A stretch of DNA of 64,000 nucleotides from Nemopilema nomurai. Its lineage: Eukaryota > Cnidaria > Scyphozoa > Rhizostomeae > Rhizostomatidae. The notes beneath the pieces were generated by a model. It did no database searches. It was not told the DNA's origin and saw only the letters and a program-made list of their open reading frames with translations. The position numbers and the translations under genes were made by a program. The stretch lies in NCBI GenBank assembly GCA_003864495.1, contig PEDN01001385.1:44289-108288 (forward strand), given 5' to 3'. Every line of letters begins with the position of its first letter. Positions within the stretch are counted from its first letter, which is position 1. Shown here in pieces: positions 25,285 through 39,400 of the stretch.

Positions 25285-27124
25285 CTATTATGGCGCATCA
25301 GTTCTGTTTGGTAGATATTTGCTAAGCGTATTAATAATGCATTTAATTTGTTTTCAACATTTTACATTCCACTGCAAGATAATTTCTACATACCTGACGA
25401 CAGCATAAATGTTTACTTAGCCTTTCAGTTGCATAAATGCTTTTATAGGCCGTTGAATGAGTCCTAAAGCACAACAAGGTTTTGTTGGCTTAACACACGG
25501 CAGCACAACAAAAGGTGTTGTGAGAAACAAAATAGTGCTCTTGACTTTTGAAACCCTGACAGGTGAGCATACTGCTGCCACTACCTGGAGAATTCGACAG
25601 TAAACACGGCTCTGGAGATCTTCACACTTGAGAAAACAAGCATTGCTATCAAGGCTGAGTGATCACCTTTTGAGAATGGTGTTTACTATTCAACATCATT
25701 TTGTATTCATCCTTCTTCTGAACAGACAGCTGGTTAACATTAGCCTCTGGCGAGATTAATAGATTCCTTATTTAATTCAAAGCTAGATGGCTACTTCACG
25801 AAATTGAACTTTACATATCATCGTCCAGAAAGGGTTACTTTAATGATGGATTGGCAATTTGAATCAGAAGATCAGATTGAGTCCTTTCTTTAAGATTGCA
25901 TGCATCAGACATGAGGCCAGGATTCCTCGACAGATCCTGAAATTATAGTAAGCAAGTAGACTCTTTGTAAGTTATGTTCAGTTTACGGAGCTCAATTTGT
26001 ATTATTGAGTGAAAATGAAGTATCGTCGAAGGAAGTGTAATTTCAGGAACGCATGACACATGATAAATGTCATTGAATGAACAGACACTAGCTGAAGCAG
26101 CTTTATGCAGCTCTTGGTGCCATCCTTCACCCCAGACAATGATCAAAGATTGATCTCGGATCTGTTTTAAGTTTGATCAGGCATTTTGCTGCTAAAAGAA
26201 ACGTCTGTTGTGCGGAAGGAAGGAAGACAATTCAAATGCGCATGCAAATGAAATATGACAGCTTGCCTTTGCGAAAGGTCATCCCACCGAAATATCTATA
26301 CTTGAAGTAAGAACGTCATTCGATGTTTGTTTCATTCAAATAATGATGACTTTGCTGTGAATTAAACTAACTATGCATGACTGATTGCCAAGTGGATGTC
26401 GAATGTTAGGACCCGAGCCAATTTTGAATGTAAGTCGAACTTACATTGTAATACTTGAAGATCGAAAAAGTGAACCATAGAACTTGACATTGTGCGGTAC
26501 CTAATTTATTATCTCGAAAAGGCATCTTCACAAGATGAATCTGCATCAGAACGTTAACCTAGACTGCTTATCTGATATAGCAGAAACAAGACAGCTGTTC
26601 TTTTTTCTAGCTCCGAGCTCCTGCTGAAACGGGTGTTTATTTTTAGATCTTGACCTAGAAACGAAGAAGATTGACAGTGGTCTTGTATTCCTTCCATTAT
26701 AATCGACACGAATCTTGAATTTAGCTAATTTTGACAGGAATTCCCGACCAAAATGCAAGCCTTTTGGAAATCATCACGAGCATAATTGCATTGTTTTGAT
26801 TAAGAGCGTTGAGAAAACCTCTTCAAAACGATTGATGATCAAGACAGAATTGTTTGCAATTGAGCTTGATGGAATCGATCAATCTCGACAAACGAAAGCA
26901 GACACTATTTGCAATGAAAGAGTCAGCACAAACTGGAATGATTGTATATGACATGGGTTGCAGCGAAGACTGTCCGCTCACCGGAAAAACATATTACCTG
27001 CCAGCCATTGGCTGTTTCGTAATAGTGAAGTATAAGAAAAGAATGCTAATCCTGATTACCAGAATGGTGCCAAAAAATGTTTAGCATGAACAAGACAGTC
27101 ATTAGGAATTTCATTAGGATTATC
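25285..27124. other. 5' flank of GPCR; no gene recognised
   Basis: This probably holds the GPCR promoter and a 5' UTR exon, but nothing distinctive can be placed. Short overlapping frames at 26546-27084 lie on both strands with no domain features. Confidence 0.45.
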
Positions 27125-27413
27125 GAGCGAGTGAATGAATAAGTGAGTGAGTGAGTGAGTAAGTGAGTGATGCAAAAGAATGAATGTTTGAGTGAGTAAG
27201 TGAGTGAGTGAGTGAGTAAGTGAGTGATGCAAAAGAATGAATGTTTGGGTGAGTGAGCAAGTGATTGATGCAAAAGAATGAATGTTTGAGTGAGTAAATG
27301 AGTTAATGAGTGAGTGAGTGAGTGAGTGAGTGAGTGAGTGAGTGAGTGTTTGAGTAAGTGAGTGATGCAAACGAATGAATGAGTGAGTGAGTGAGTGAGT
27401 GAGTGAGCGAGTG
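27125..27413. repeat. GAGT minisatellite with higher-order units
   Basis: A long array of the tetranucleotide gagt, interrupted by a recurring 21-base linker of the form gatgcaaaagaatgaatgtt at 27169, 27226 and 27267, and a variant at 27364. The linkers are 57, 41 and 97 bases apart, so the array grew both by tetranucleotide slippage and by copying of larger blocks. The open frames across it (Leu-Thr-His-Ser repeats on -) are products of the repeat, not genes. Confidence 0.95.
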
Positions 27414-30400
27414 TAGGAAGACTTTTGCGATGAGGTTTTCTTTCCACATGAATGACAAGAGAAAGGCAGCAATGGCGCTCTACCGTCAGTTTATCATTTC
27501 TTCACTCAGATTCCACTTTTTCTGTTACTCAAGGCAGTGAGGCAATCAGGCTCAAAAATGAAAAAAGCTCCAAAAGTTTGTACCCAATTATGAATAAATT
27601 TTCTCAACGAGGCTTTTCTGATTTAAAACGCTTGTCAGAGAGAAAGACATCTAGTTTTTCTGCTAACTATTTACGTCGAAGAAGGTAAGAAATCGAGCTG
27701 ACTTCAAGAAAGATGTAAAAATGCTGTAAAAATCCAAAGGAAATGACGGAGACAAACTGATTTGACGATTAATCCCGCGCGGTAACTTTGCCAATAGATT
27801 AGAGGGATGCTGCATAGAAATGCACTCTGAATGTCATACGGCTTCCTACATTTGATGAGCATTATCGAGATAACTTCTTTCACGCCTGAAGCCGAACTGT
27901 GATTAAAGCAACTCTTCGAGTGAGAGGATTGACGAAGGCTAGGAAATTACGCTAACATCTCCGTCTTTTGCAATGGACTCAGGAGGATTCAGACTTCCTT
28001 TGCGTTACCGAACCATTCTAGCAGGTGTCAACTGGGAGAATGGAATACGTCAATCACTTATGATTATCTCTAATAAACGGTGCCTGTAATGCTTTTTAGT
28101 AGAGTCAATTTCCTAATTCCCTCGAGCTTTTGTCGTCAACCCTAGAAATAAAGAAAAAACAGCTAAACCAGATGCTTTTGAGATCTGAAATTCTGATCCG
28201 TTTTTATCCTGTCGTCATCTGACTCACCGATTAACAGTGAAAAAAACCATCTCCTCATTTTTCAACAACCGAACATTTTCTTCTTTCTTTGTTTTTACCT
28301 TCCAATAATAAATTCATGTAGGTGATCTTTTGAAGACAGTATGATTGAAATGTATGTCACCAATGTCTAAAGGATATCACCTGTCTCTTTTTCTGTTGAG
28401 ATATATCAAGTTAGCATCACAATACTATCCACAAAAAGCTATCTTTTTCTCTATCTTGTTATTTGAATAACAAACTAACAAAATGTCAGTATCTTTGCGA
28501 TAAGAACTAAGTATTTCATCTATCTAAGAAACTAAGAAACTAACTAACAAAACTAACTGGTAACTTGGTCCTCTACTTTAAATGTCGCCAGACCTTTCAT
28601 ATTTCAAACTTCTCTTATTCGTTTTGGTCAAGAGTCTAACAGCCTCTACTTAAGTAATTCTCTACGCGAAGTCGATTCACTTCTATATCCGCATTTGCGG
28701 AATTCGACGTAACGGCCGAATAATTTATCCAACTCAATCGGACCTACAGCAGGGCTAAAGAGAGGTGGGGTGTTTCGGCCCGAAATATTCCTAAAAGCAC
28801 GAATAGAAGCGCTTTTTCAAAACTTTATATATCTAGGATTTTAGCTACCGCTGGCAGTACCATACCGCCTGGTATGTGCTGGATCGCATCTTAGCCAAGT
28901 AATCACCATTGAATGGTTGAATTCCACACTTTTTCCAAATACATATGAAACATGATTTCTCTCTTCCAGCAATTAGTTCTGATAGATCCACACCAATCTT
29001 GCACTGTGACAATGTTTGATGGATCGAATGACGCTTTTTGACCGTAAGATATAATACCTAAACTATTTGGAGCGGCAGCCGCAATGCCTCTTGTTGAGGC
29101 TTCTTTGTGACCATCGATGCATAATAGCCGATGGAATATCATCATTACTTCTTGCGGAGGCGGTAGTCCGTAGATAGAGGGGACCCGGGAAATAAATCTC
29201 TCGTTAGCTGGAAGTTAATCGGAAAACTACGAACGGGAAGGCTATTTGCTTTTTGGATCGAGGTGTTACCTTCAGTATTTCTTTCTTTCTGCATATATTC
29301 TTTTCGACATTGGGATGACCTTTGTAAGTTTGGCAAAGCATTTGTTTAATTTTTGCGTATTTGATGTCATAGGACATTTGAGAGTACAATAATTACATTT
29401 ATGTCGCGTTTAACGTCCTAGCATATGGCAATTTCAGGGCCTGATGTACTTGATAGTATGTGTCCCAAAAGCTGTTTTCAAGCCACATACTTATGCCTGT
29501 TACGTCTGTTAAAAAACAATTTCTAACCTTCTTCGATTTAAAGGATTGAAAAATATTGCATGTAGTGCGGACGCATATATATCTTTGATGGCAAATGAAA
29601 GTTGTCTTCTATTAATTGTAGGAGTTAATCATTCAAATTTTAATGAAAAGCCAGAGTTATTTTAACTGTTATGAGGAGAGCTAAACATAGTGAAACTGAT
29701 AACTTTCGATTGAAGTTTTGTCAGAAAATATTTACATTTCTTGCTAACAACCTAATCTTCCTTTCGAATTTTTTTATCAGTTCTTCTTTCCATCAATTAA
29801 AAGAAGTTAAGATTAGCAGGTGACTGTTTTTCTGATTAACGCTTTTGAGTACATTGTTTCGGTATATTCTTAAAAAACTTCTTCTTTCTTTTAATTTTAC
29901 GTCTTAAAAAATCTTTTCAATTGTCTATGTTTTCGTTCAATGACGGCTCCCTAGAAACGTCGAGAACCTACGTATGACGATGATGTGACAAACATGGGCA
30001 TGTTTAATGACGGCAGACTAACTGAAGCAAAATTTGACAGACCTAAGACGATATTTTTGGAAATGCGCAAGACATAATGAACAACTTTCATATCATGCAC
30101 TTTAGGTTTTTACGGACTTTCAATTTCAAATTTACTTGTATCACCTAATAGCAATGGAATACGTATGTTCGACATACCAATTAATGTGCTGTTGACTTTC
30201 ACCAAACAGTCATTCCAAACCAGGATAAGCTAGAAAATTGTAGAGATATTCTTGAGAACTTGTTGTCTTCGGACAAAACGAATCTGCAGGCGTTCTGGCA
30301 CGACATATAACTATATCTGATAGTGATATCAGATAAGAACATTTCACGAACTTTTGCCACCTGCTACCATGCCTCTTTCTGGTGCGAGAACCGGGCGATA

Positions 30401-33400
30401 TGTGCAGCCTGGAAACCACGAGATGATGTCTGCTTTTTGAGCTTAGCGCTCTTGCATAGCTACTTCTTTGGAATGTCGGTTGTTAGTTTTCACTGACTTA
30501 TTCGTTCGGTCTTTGACAGCAACTGTTTTTTCGGGTTTTCTGTATCAGCATATTCAAGAACAAATTATTTCAATTGCAGTACCACTGCGATTTTCAAATA
30601 AATGCGTCCAACAAAGAATAACAAATGTCGACAAAACTTTGTTATTTGATAGAATCCATGGACAATTGAGCTATTTGAAGTAAATGTGTAGAAGGCAACT
30701 TGAATTTGCATAATTTATTAGGCGCCTTCTCTCGACAGTTGTTTTTCAACAAAACAAATTGCATGTCCATTGTCAACTCTTTCATCCGCTAGTAATTTCG
30801 CGGATTAAGTATTTATTATTTAGTTTAACCAAGGGGGGCAGATTACAATCAGAAGGGGGCAACTTGACGCCGGTGCTGTTGAAATGATAGATTCCGGCGG
30901 ACTGGAAGTTATTTGTTGATATATGAGTTATTCAATTCTTAGAAGAGTAACTTTGGTCGGAAGGCAGCTTGATGCCCATCATTTGCAAGAATCGCAACAA
31001 CGCTACGCTGAGACACACTAGAGACACAAAACACAACACAGAACACAACTACTTCGGCTCAATTTAAAGATTTTGGACACTAATTTGAACTTATTAAACC
31101 AAAATGGGGCTTAATCACATTGCTAATGAAGCCAATCCCAAACAACAACTGTTTAATAAGCTTAAATTATCTTCTTGTTAATATGCGGTTATTTATAGGA
31201 GCTTTACGTTGACTTTTCACTGTTCACATTGACATCCAGCATAAAAAATAATTTGCATGGGTCTGTGCAAAAAGTTTCATTATTACTGTCAATAGCAATT
31301 GCATTTATACTCCTTTCTAACTTGATCGATTTTTACCACTTTCGTTACAACAAAATCTCTTACCTTTGGAAAGATGACCGTATTCTATCAACACGAAGAG
31401 CTGTCAAAATTCCTTGATGTGCCTTCTGTCCTGGGCAAGCTTCCAGATCTTGTGGAAATAAAACACCTAGGGGTCCATGCTCCTTCTCCGATCCTTTCTC
31501 TTTATCACAATATGTGTGCTACAGTATTCCCATCTGTCTTACCTCAATAGCCATCTGTGCCATGTTCATTGCCTAATTGTTTGTTTAGCTACGTGATGCA
31601 AAAGGACTGATGCTTCTCAAAACAAACCTACAATGAATCGACACAAGGAAAACGCATAAACCCGTCATTAAAAGTGACTGGCTCGTGTTAAGCTTGGTTT
31701 AGTCATTTCTTTCACAGTATCACTTCGCCCACAGGATAGCTTGCACATCCCCCTATGCAAATGCAATTTCTGGTGTCCTAGTCTGCTTGTCATTTTTCAT
31801 TAAACTGCCGGTAAATAAAAGCAACACACTTCGAAAAACAAGCAGACATCACTATCACATGCAGAAGCCTACCTTCTCTCCCATTATTGACAAAGCTGAA
31901 CACATACTTGATAAAGTATCGTGTCCCGAAGGATAATTTGACATTGTCCTTGTCGCTATCTCTAGAGCTACTGGGTAGTTGTCCAAAAATTTCCCTGAAA
32001 TATCAACTAAGCTCGATGCTGCATGCAACGCAGGCTGGATATTTTGCAAAATGATCCTAAACGTTGGAAAGGGGCTTTATAAATCTACGAACCAATCCAA
32101 CCGAATTGTATCAAACACGCAATCTAAACGCTGCTAGTTAGTTATGGAGAGCGGCCTGTCGAATTCTCCTATTTGCAATTCATCACACGTTATAGCTGGA
32201 CAATCTAGAAAATCACGGAGGGTGTTTTGAAATTGAACTCTCGGCTCTACAACAAAGTACTCAGGTTACTTATAAATTGTTGCCAAGGTATTCACTATGT
32301 TTACATGGTTACGTCTGCATTTCTTAGGGATCGAAAGTACACGTTTTTCAACCTCTTTCAATTAGATTCAATCAACCACCTCATCTGCAGAAGTGCTTCT
32401 CTTTAAAATCGATGACGCTTTATCTGCATTGTACAAAGGCATTGATTACCGTTTTTATTGTAAAGCTCCTGTCAAGTTCGATTCCTTTTCCCATTAGACC
32501 AGGGCCTTTTTCCAATTATTTTTATGAATAAATACCGTTTCTTAGCTATCCATTAGTGGCCTATTGTCTGTCTTAGAAAGTAAAAGCTTCTCAATGACAG
32601 ATATATTCGAATATTCTGCCACGTCAACCTGCTTACTCGCCAATTGAAAGCAAGCATAGTTAAGGTCAAGTTAATTCGCAAAATAGTTCTGTCTTTGCTT
32701 ACAAAAAGTGCAATATAATTTTATTGGACCACTAAATTCACCATCTTTTTTTAATTTTTGGATAGAAAATTTAGCTTCGCCGCTAAATTATTTCATTTAT
32801 CCTCTGATTCACATGAAGCACAAGATGATCCCCAAGTTTGACTTGCGACTTGACAACTCATAGACGTACCTTTCTGCTGAGGCCTTTACTAAATGACACC
32901 ACTTTTGCAGAGCGTCAAGTTTCGTTTCTGCTTAGGTGCAGATTGCTTGCTAAATGAAAATTCTGTAATGTTTATTGCGGTCAGTCATATTTAAGAATAG
33001 ATCTCATTATCAGCTTGATGCTAGTAATACGCTAGGAAAAATAAATGTTAATTTATGTATTGAAGTAAAAAATCTGCCGATTTGAAAGTGCTCTATGTTA
33101 GAGAAAAATAACATTCTATGCCAAAATACTTGGGTTTTTAAGAGATAATAGGAGATCTGTTAAAAAGTAGGTGCAATCGATTTAGAAAGTAATTACGTCA
33201 TAATTCGGGAATGAAGAATTAGAATTAGAAGTTATTTCGAGGCTGTGCCGACCAATATGCAACCTATTTCAAAACATGATCGTTTCTGTCTTGGCTTCAA
33301 CGGTGTCAGAAAAGGAGAACCAGTGTTGTATAATGTGTATAGATAAGACTAGACTCTCAAAAGTGCAATATCTAGGGCTAAAAGACAGCAACTCCCATGT

Positions 33401-36400
33401 ATTATGACATCTTCAATTTTAAAATGCTCATGACGAAGTTGCGTTTCTATAAATAATCTTACAGTTTTACCTCTCTCGATCAAACTATTCTCGGCATTAC
33501 AATGCTACGAGTTTGATGTTGAATAGCGCCTTCGTGTCATTTCTGGGCTGCGTCGTATGGCTAGCCTATTGATTCACAATATAGCTATTCATTTTCACCT
33601 AGTTATTCATTTCTCAGAGCTGAACGCTAAACATCAGCAATATCGTTACATCACGCACTTTAATAGAAATAGATGAATCAGCAAAGTTTTTTATTTTAAC
33701 TTTTTCGTTGCAACTGAACTTAGGGCGAGAAATTTGGGTTTTCCTACTTTGCAATTAGCTTCTGAAATACGAAAGAATAAGATTATTCAACAGGTGATGG
33801 GAAGCAGCCCTACCTAGAACAACTTAGAATCCAGGTTCTTTTGATCAGCTAAGTGTTAGCTTATATATAAACTTGCTGCTTCAAATTTCACTTTGCCTCT
33901 TGAAATTTCATGTTGTAATGTGGTGACCAACTTTTGTTGTAAAGATTCGATTTGTTGTGATGTGTTCACAATTAGCACTAGAAATGGAAGCGTGGCTGGA
34001 AACTGTTATTTTTTAATCTATTGAATCTACAAAATTGAAGTCTCTTCAAAAAGTCTGGTTACATAACAGATCGAGCATTCAATTTAAAATCCAGTCTCAA
34101 TTTAGATGAGGCCTCTTCTGTTTCATAGTTACACTTTGTTGAAGAACGAAAAAGATCTGCTAGGCTAACAAAAGAAAGAATGCTTTGAACGTGAAGGATT
34201 TTGTCTTACAATCCTGCATCCATTGTCAGCAAGAAAGGACAGTCTACTAGGCCAATAGACATTTTTAACCTTTCATCCTAAAACTAAGCTTCAGTTAAGA
34301 ACCCTGTTTTTGCAATCAAGTAACGTTTGGTGAAGAAAGTTTGCTGAAGAGGTTAGAAATCTTCTAGATCTCAACAGAGTCCAATATGTGGGAATCAATG
34401 TGGCGAAACCCATCGGCCACAATTGCTGCACACAGTACTGGTCTGGCCGAGTGACTTTTTCACATGTGAACAAAGACCACCATTGTGATCGATGATAAAG
34501 GAAAAGTTGTATCAAACAGGTGCAGGTGATTATGGATATTAGGCAATTAATGTCTACATCGCATATTGAACCTGGTTTGAAATAATGAATGATTTGCAGC
34601 GTAACCGAGGACATTGATAAGTAAAGCACGTTGGCATGGTTTAGGATCTCGTGAACTATATTTGAAATTTGAGCATGTTTGACATTAATGAAGTAAAGGC
34701 CTATCCATTCCTACTCCTTTCGACAGCAATTATACGTGTTAGATTTATCGAGGCTCTTCTATAATGGTGCAAAGTAGGATTATTGAACTTCAACTTTTCA
34801 GAATTTTATGTCATACCCATCAAATATTGATTTTTTGCTTTGAACTGTTATCAATATTATATAGAAACATACATCTTTCCACATAGAACTGCGGTTAAAA
34901 TTCATTTGAATAATTAGAATTCTAGAAAATTGCTATGACGGCCAATACATGATCGGCGTTACAAGATTTCCGCATTTTCACAAATAAGCATTGATCTTTG
35001 AAAAATCTCCGAGCATTCTATCGGCAAGAGCAAAGTTAACTAAGCTTTTATAGTCGTATGAGATAAAGTAAAAAAACACCAGAAACTTCTGAGCCAGAAC
35101 TTTTCCGATCAACTGTCAATCATAATTATCGATTTGAAGGTTGAATCAATTATTGATTAACAGCAAAACCCAATCGTTCCTGTACTTAATGACAGCTTAT
35201 TTGCTTATCACTTTGATGTATTTTAAGAAGCTTAGATTATAATCGCATAACTTCCTAATGACAAAGGTGCGACGCATCAATTTCAATGAAAATAATTTCG
35301 CCCACCTATCAACGATACCCATCTTATCGTGGGCAGAACGAACGACCCTAAAGCGGAATCAGCCTTAATGAATGTCCTAGACCAAGGACAGTATCATGGC
35401 TTTACACCATTGTATATCAATTAAGGGTGGATAGGTTCGATGGGAACATATGATAGATACACGGTTAACGCCTACTATAGATAAAAATATGATTGGGTAT
35501 ACACTCATCGATGACTCATACGTGACAAAGTTTAGCGTCAACGAGGAATCACCAATCGTTTGCGTAGTAAGCAATTGAATATAACCAATCGTTTTGGTTG
35601 TAAGCCATCGAATTTCACAGATCCCTTTCGTAGTCTTTGCCTTCTCGCCCTTTGCTAGAAACCAGCGCACTTTAGTGGACCTGTTTTTCGCATCAGTTCC
35701 GATTAAAAGCTCTTTAGGTCAGACTGTCTCTTGTGCCTGCACTTAATCTGCTTAAACCAATCTACACAGAATGCTTTTTAATCACATTTCCCTTTCCGTG
35801 ATTGAAAAATAATACGGCATTAATGAGTAAGCTCAACAATCAAAACCACTTTCAATAGCTGAGGTAAAGGCCTTCGCTTAGGAGTACCCTTGCAAGTATG
35901 CAGGAATATGCAGTGTACTTAAGGAACTTAAAATATCGAGTTAAAAGCTTAAGCTGAGAAGTTTATGCTTTAGTTTTCACGCGAATATTGCATGTTGTAG
36001 ATTGCATCGTGACAGCCAACAGTGGAATAAAAGTACACACAACTCTTGCTACACAATGAGCTATTAAAGGTAAGATTTTCAATAAAATTGTGGTGATGGT
36101 GTCGATTTGAGTGATTGTGCATGCAAATCATCGACTTCTTTAATTTGATCTTATATTTGTTTTAGTTTGCAATTTCCTCTTTGGACTCAATTTTAGATCA
36201 TCATAAATCATGATGCTACCCAAGGCCGTATGTTATCGAAATGTTATCCAAGGCCTTGTCTTCTATCACCAGTAGTCCTGAGCTCCGTACTTTTAAAGCT
36301 CCTTGATTTTTGTTTTAACCAAGTCTTTGTTTCTGTACAGTCAGTAGTTGTTATTTCAGTATAATCAAGTCTTGACTTTTACATTACCAGAATTTATTAT

Positions 36401-39400
36401 GAAAATCAATGGTCTTGCTTATTATGAGAGGTCTTGACTTCTGAGCCTACTTTGCTCAAATTAAAAAGTATCTCCGTGTAGCTTTTAATCCTGTTTCGAT
36501 TGTCAATTTCGACCAATTATCCCGGCTAATTTGACGTGACTTTAGGGTTAAAAGTCACGAATTATCAATGGTAAATTCATTAGTACTACATTATTACTGA
36601 TTTGAAGCTTCAAAGCGAAAAGAGAGTCTTTCTTTCAAAATTTTGATTTCAAACCTTTCAGTACTTTTCCTAGTACCTATTTATTGCTCAATAAATCTTG
36701 AATTAATCTATCTTTATTATCCATACTTTTCATATCAATTAACTTCAAATTCGTTTCGTTTTATCAAATCTTCATTCAATGCTAATATTTCTGATACCAG
36801 ATATCAAACAAAAGGCTTTGCGAAAATTATTTGCTTCTGATCTGCCTGTCCAACTTCTTCTCTTCTGAAATTGTAAATAAAGGGTTCTAAAATTTTTTTA
36901 GTCATATAGTTTAAGTCTTCTTTACCTACAACCCTCGAGCCTTTCATCTGGTACCTTTTCAATATATCTTGCTTCATCTTCTTGTTCCGAATTTTTCCTC
37001 ATGCCCGTCCTTGAACAAATGTTTTGTGGTATAAAACTTCACAATGCTAAAATTGTGGTTCGGCTGATTTTCATAATGTTGATGTCAATCGTTCTGAATT
37101 TACGTATTCCCACACCAGATCTCTGCTTGCACAAAGGCCACGTTTGTTTCGAAGATGAGACTCAAACACTGCCTGTTCATCTCACAACAATTTAATGAAA
37201 GTACAGTGATTTAGATTAAAATAGAGTGACATTTGCTCGTCAATCTTGATTAACAATAATATAAGTCATCACCGCTTAAAGTTTCGACGTCTTTTGTAAA
37301 TTATTCAGAGGAGTGATGCATTCAAGTTATTTCAGTCGCTTTGAAAACAAGTTGGAAAATTTTCCATTGAAGTGGAGCTAACACTCAGCCAAGTAAACAA
37401 ATAAACTGTCTAGTTTCATACACAATCGAAAGATACTGATAAGCAGATTAATACAGCTTGGAAAGCGACATCTGCTTTTCCTGACAGAAGCCAATATAGA
37501 AATTAAGTCGGATCTCTATTTAGGTTACCTGTATTTAGACTACCTGGATGCAACTGTTTAAAACATGACTTGCTTCAGGTGGCGCTTGCCTCACAAGTAC
37601 AATTATGCCTATTTTATTATTGTTATAAGAAAATCTACGCTAGAAAGTTTGCCTTGCAAGTTTCTTGGACTTAGAATTTTTCTTAATCTTTGTGAACAAA
37701 ACCTAGACACGCTATCGTCCCATTATGGATATTTGTGACTCGAGTTTTCATACAAGATCATCCACTGTGTTTGAAGCAAAAGGTGAATAACTTTTTTAAA
37801 ATAAGTATAGGAAATGAATGAATTTTGAAAATACGTTTGCTGATAAACACTATCATAGGCAATATTCAACTTCTGTTCCTTGATAGCAGAGCTATTTGCT
37901 CAATTTTTGTCATTGAATTCTTATCGTGCTTCTCAGAACTCGGTTTCCGCGATATCCCCGGAGTTTGTTCTTTGGCTCTTTAGTTCTTTGGTTTTTTTCA
38001 ATATCGTGGATTTTCAAAATTGCTTTAAAAGCTCAAAGTGTACCAGCATAATCTGTTATGTAAAACAAATGGGTCGCTTGAACAGAAATTTGAAATAGCT
38101 TTGCAATATTCCATTAAGGTAGAAAGCTCAGTTTGACAAGTATTCAGAAAGTGATTCCGGTGCCAATTATAATGTTTTTGTTGTTTTTTCATTTTCTTGC
38201 ATTTTAATTTGTAAAAGACAACATACTCTGCCATTTTTAATGAAAGGACGAGCTAAATGTACACCATAAACTTCAAGCTTTTCACGTCTAGTGTATTGCG
38301 AGTCGGGTGCGCTCTATGGCTTATTACACTGAAAGTATTAAAAACATTCATAATGAAAATAAAGAATGTTCCTCACTTTATCTGTCAGAGGACCCATACG
38401 CCTAGTAGCTGACACTAATGCGTCAAATAATCTTTTTGAATGTTAGAGGCCTTATTAGTGTGCTCTAATGTTAAACCTGTCCATGACCCATATCATCAAC
38501 GCGTTTGATTCTTTTCTCAAGTCCTGCATCATTAAACCTCACTTGTGAACCTCAGAGCAAAGTCCTAGTGTGCCTTTTGATTGATAGCTATACCTGATAA
38601 GTAATACTCAGTTTGCCATTAACAGGCATCAATTTTTTCCATTAACTTACGTTAGGAGACAAGTAGCTATTCATTTTTTCTTACTCTTTATATTGTTTTA
38701 CAAAGTTCCATTAGATATTTCATTATTATAATCCGATTTTGATAAGATTTTATTAGTAAAGTTTTTTTATTTTTCTCCAGATTATTCAAAAGGTTGTCGC
38801 CTAACTTTTCCTCAATTCTACTTGCACGTTTTGGTTCCACGGCAACAATTTGCCCGGTAGTTACCGAATGGGCAGTCCAGTTGTTGGCTTTGGAAACTCA
38901 CGGCAAAGAATGAAGCACTTGGACTGTTCCAATACTATAGGTAACTACTTTAGGCTCACATAGGGATACTGTTATCTACCAGATATATGTTGGTCTAAAT
39001 AGATAATTTTAATAAGGTTGATGCATTGCTTACTTCTCTGCTAATGCAAGTAATAATGTATTATATTTGTTATTTCTGAAAAGATCCACATGGAATACCA
39101 AGTTTTTGCATGCGATTTTGTTTTCGTCAGGTAATAAAGAGTACCTGTAGTGTTTATCTACTGTCGTAAGAAGAGGAAACCATTAAATTCGCAAATTGAA
39201 GGCTTAGTTCAAATAAGCAACTCATTAAGAAAACATTTCACATTTCAATCATTCTTTATTCCATGTGTGGAAAGTTTCGTTATGAATACTTTCATTGCGA
39301 ATAGATTCACTTCTAGATCCCTGGGAAGCATTTTACCAGAGCTAGAAATTTGCACGCAGTGCACATAAAAATCAACTCCCTTACCTGTTCAGGCCACGTG

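Noticed and set aside
27046..27472. Two long - strand frames of Leu-Thr-His-Ser repeats
   Set aside because: They are translations of the GAGT minisatellite; both frames are open only because a 4-base repeat has no stop in these registers.
28840..28890. Palindromic ctggcagtaccataccgcctggtatg, considered as part of a 5S or other small RNA
   Set aside because: It does not match the 5S internal control region, and no RNA gene ends could be drawn.
34291..34629. 112-codon - strand frame
   Set aside because: No membrane or domain pattern consistent with a gene, and no splice context.
35420..35445. ggttcgatggga resembling a tRNA T-loop
   Set aside because: No matching acceptor, D-arm or anticodon arm in the surrounding bases.
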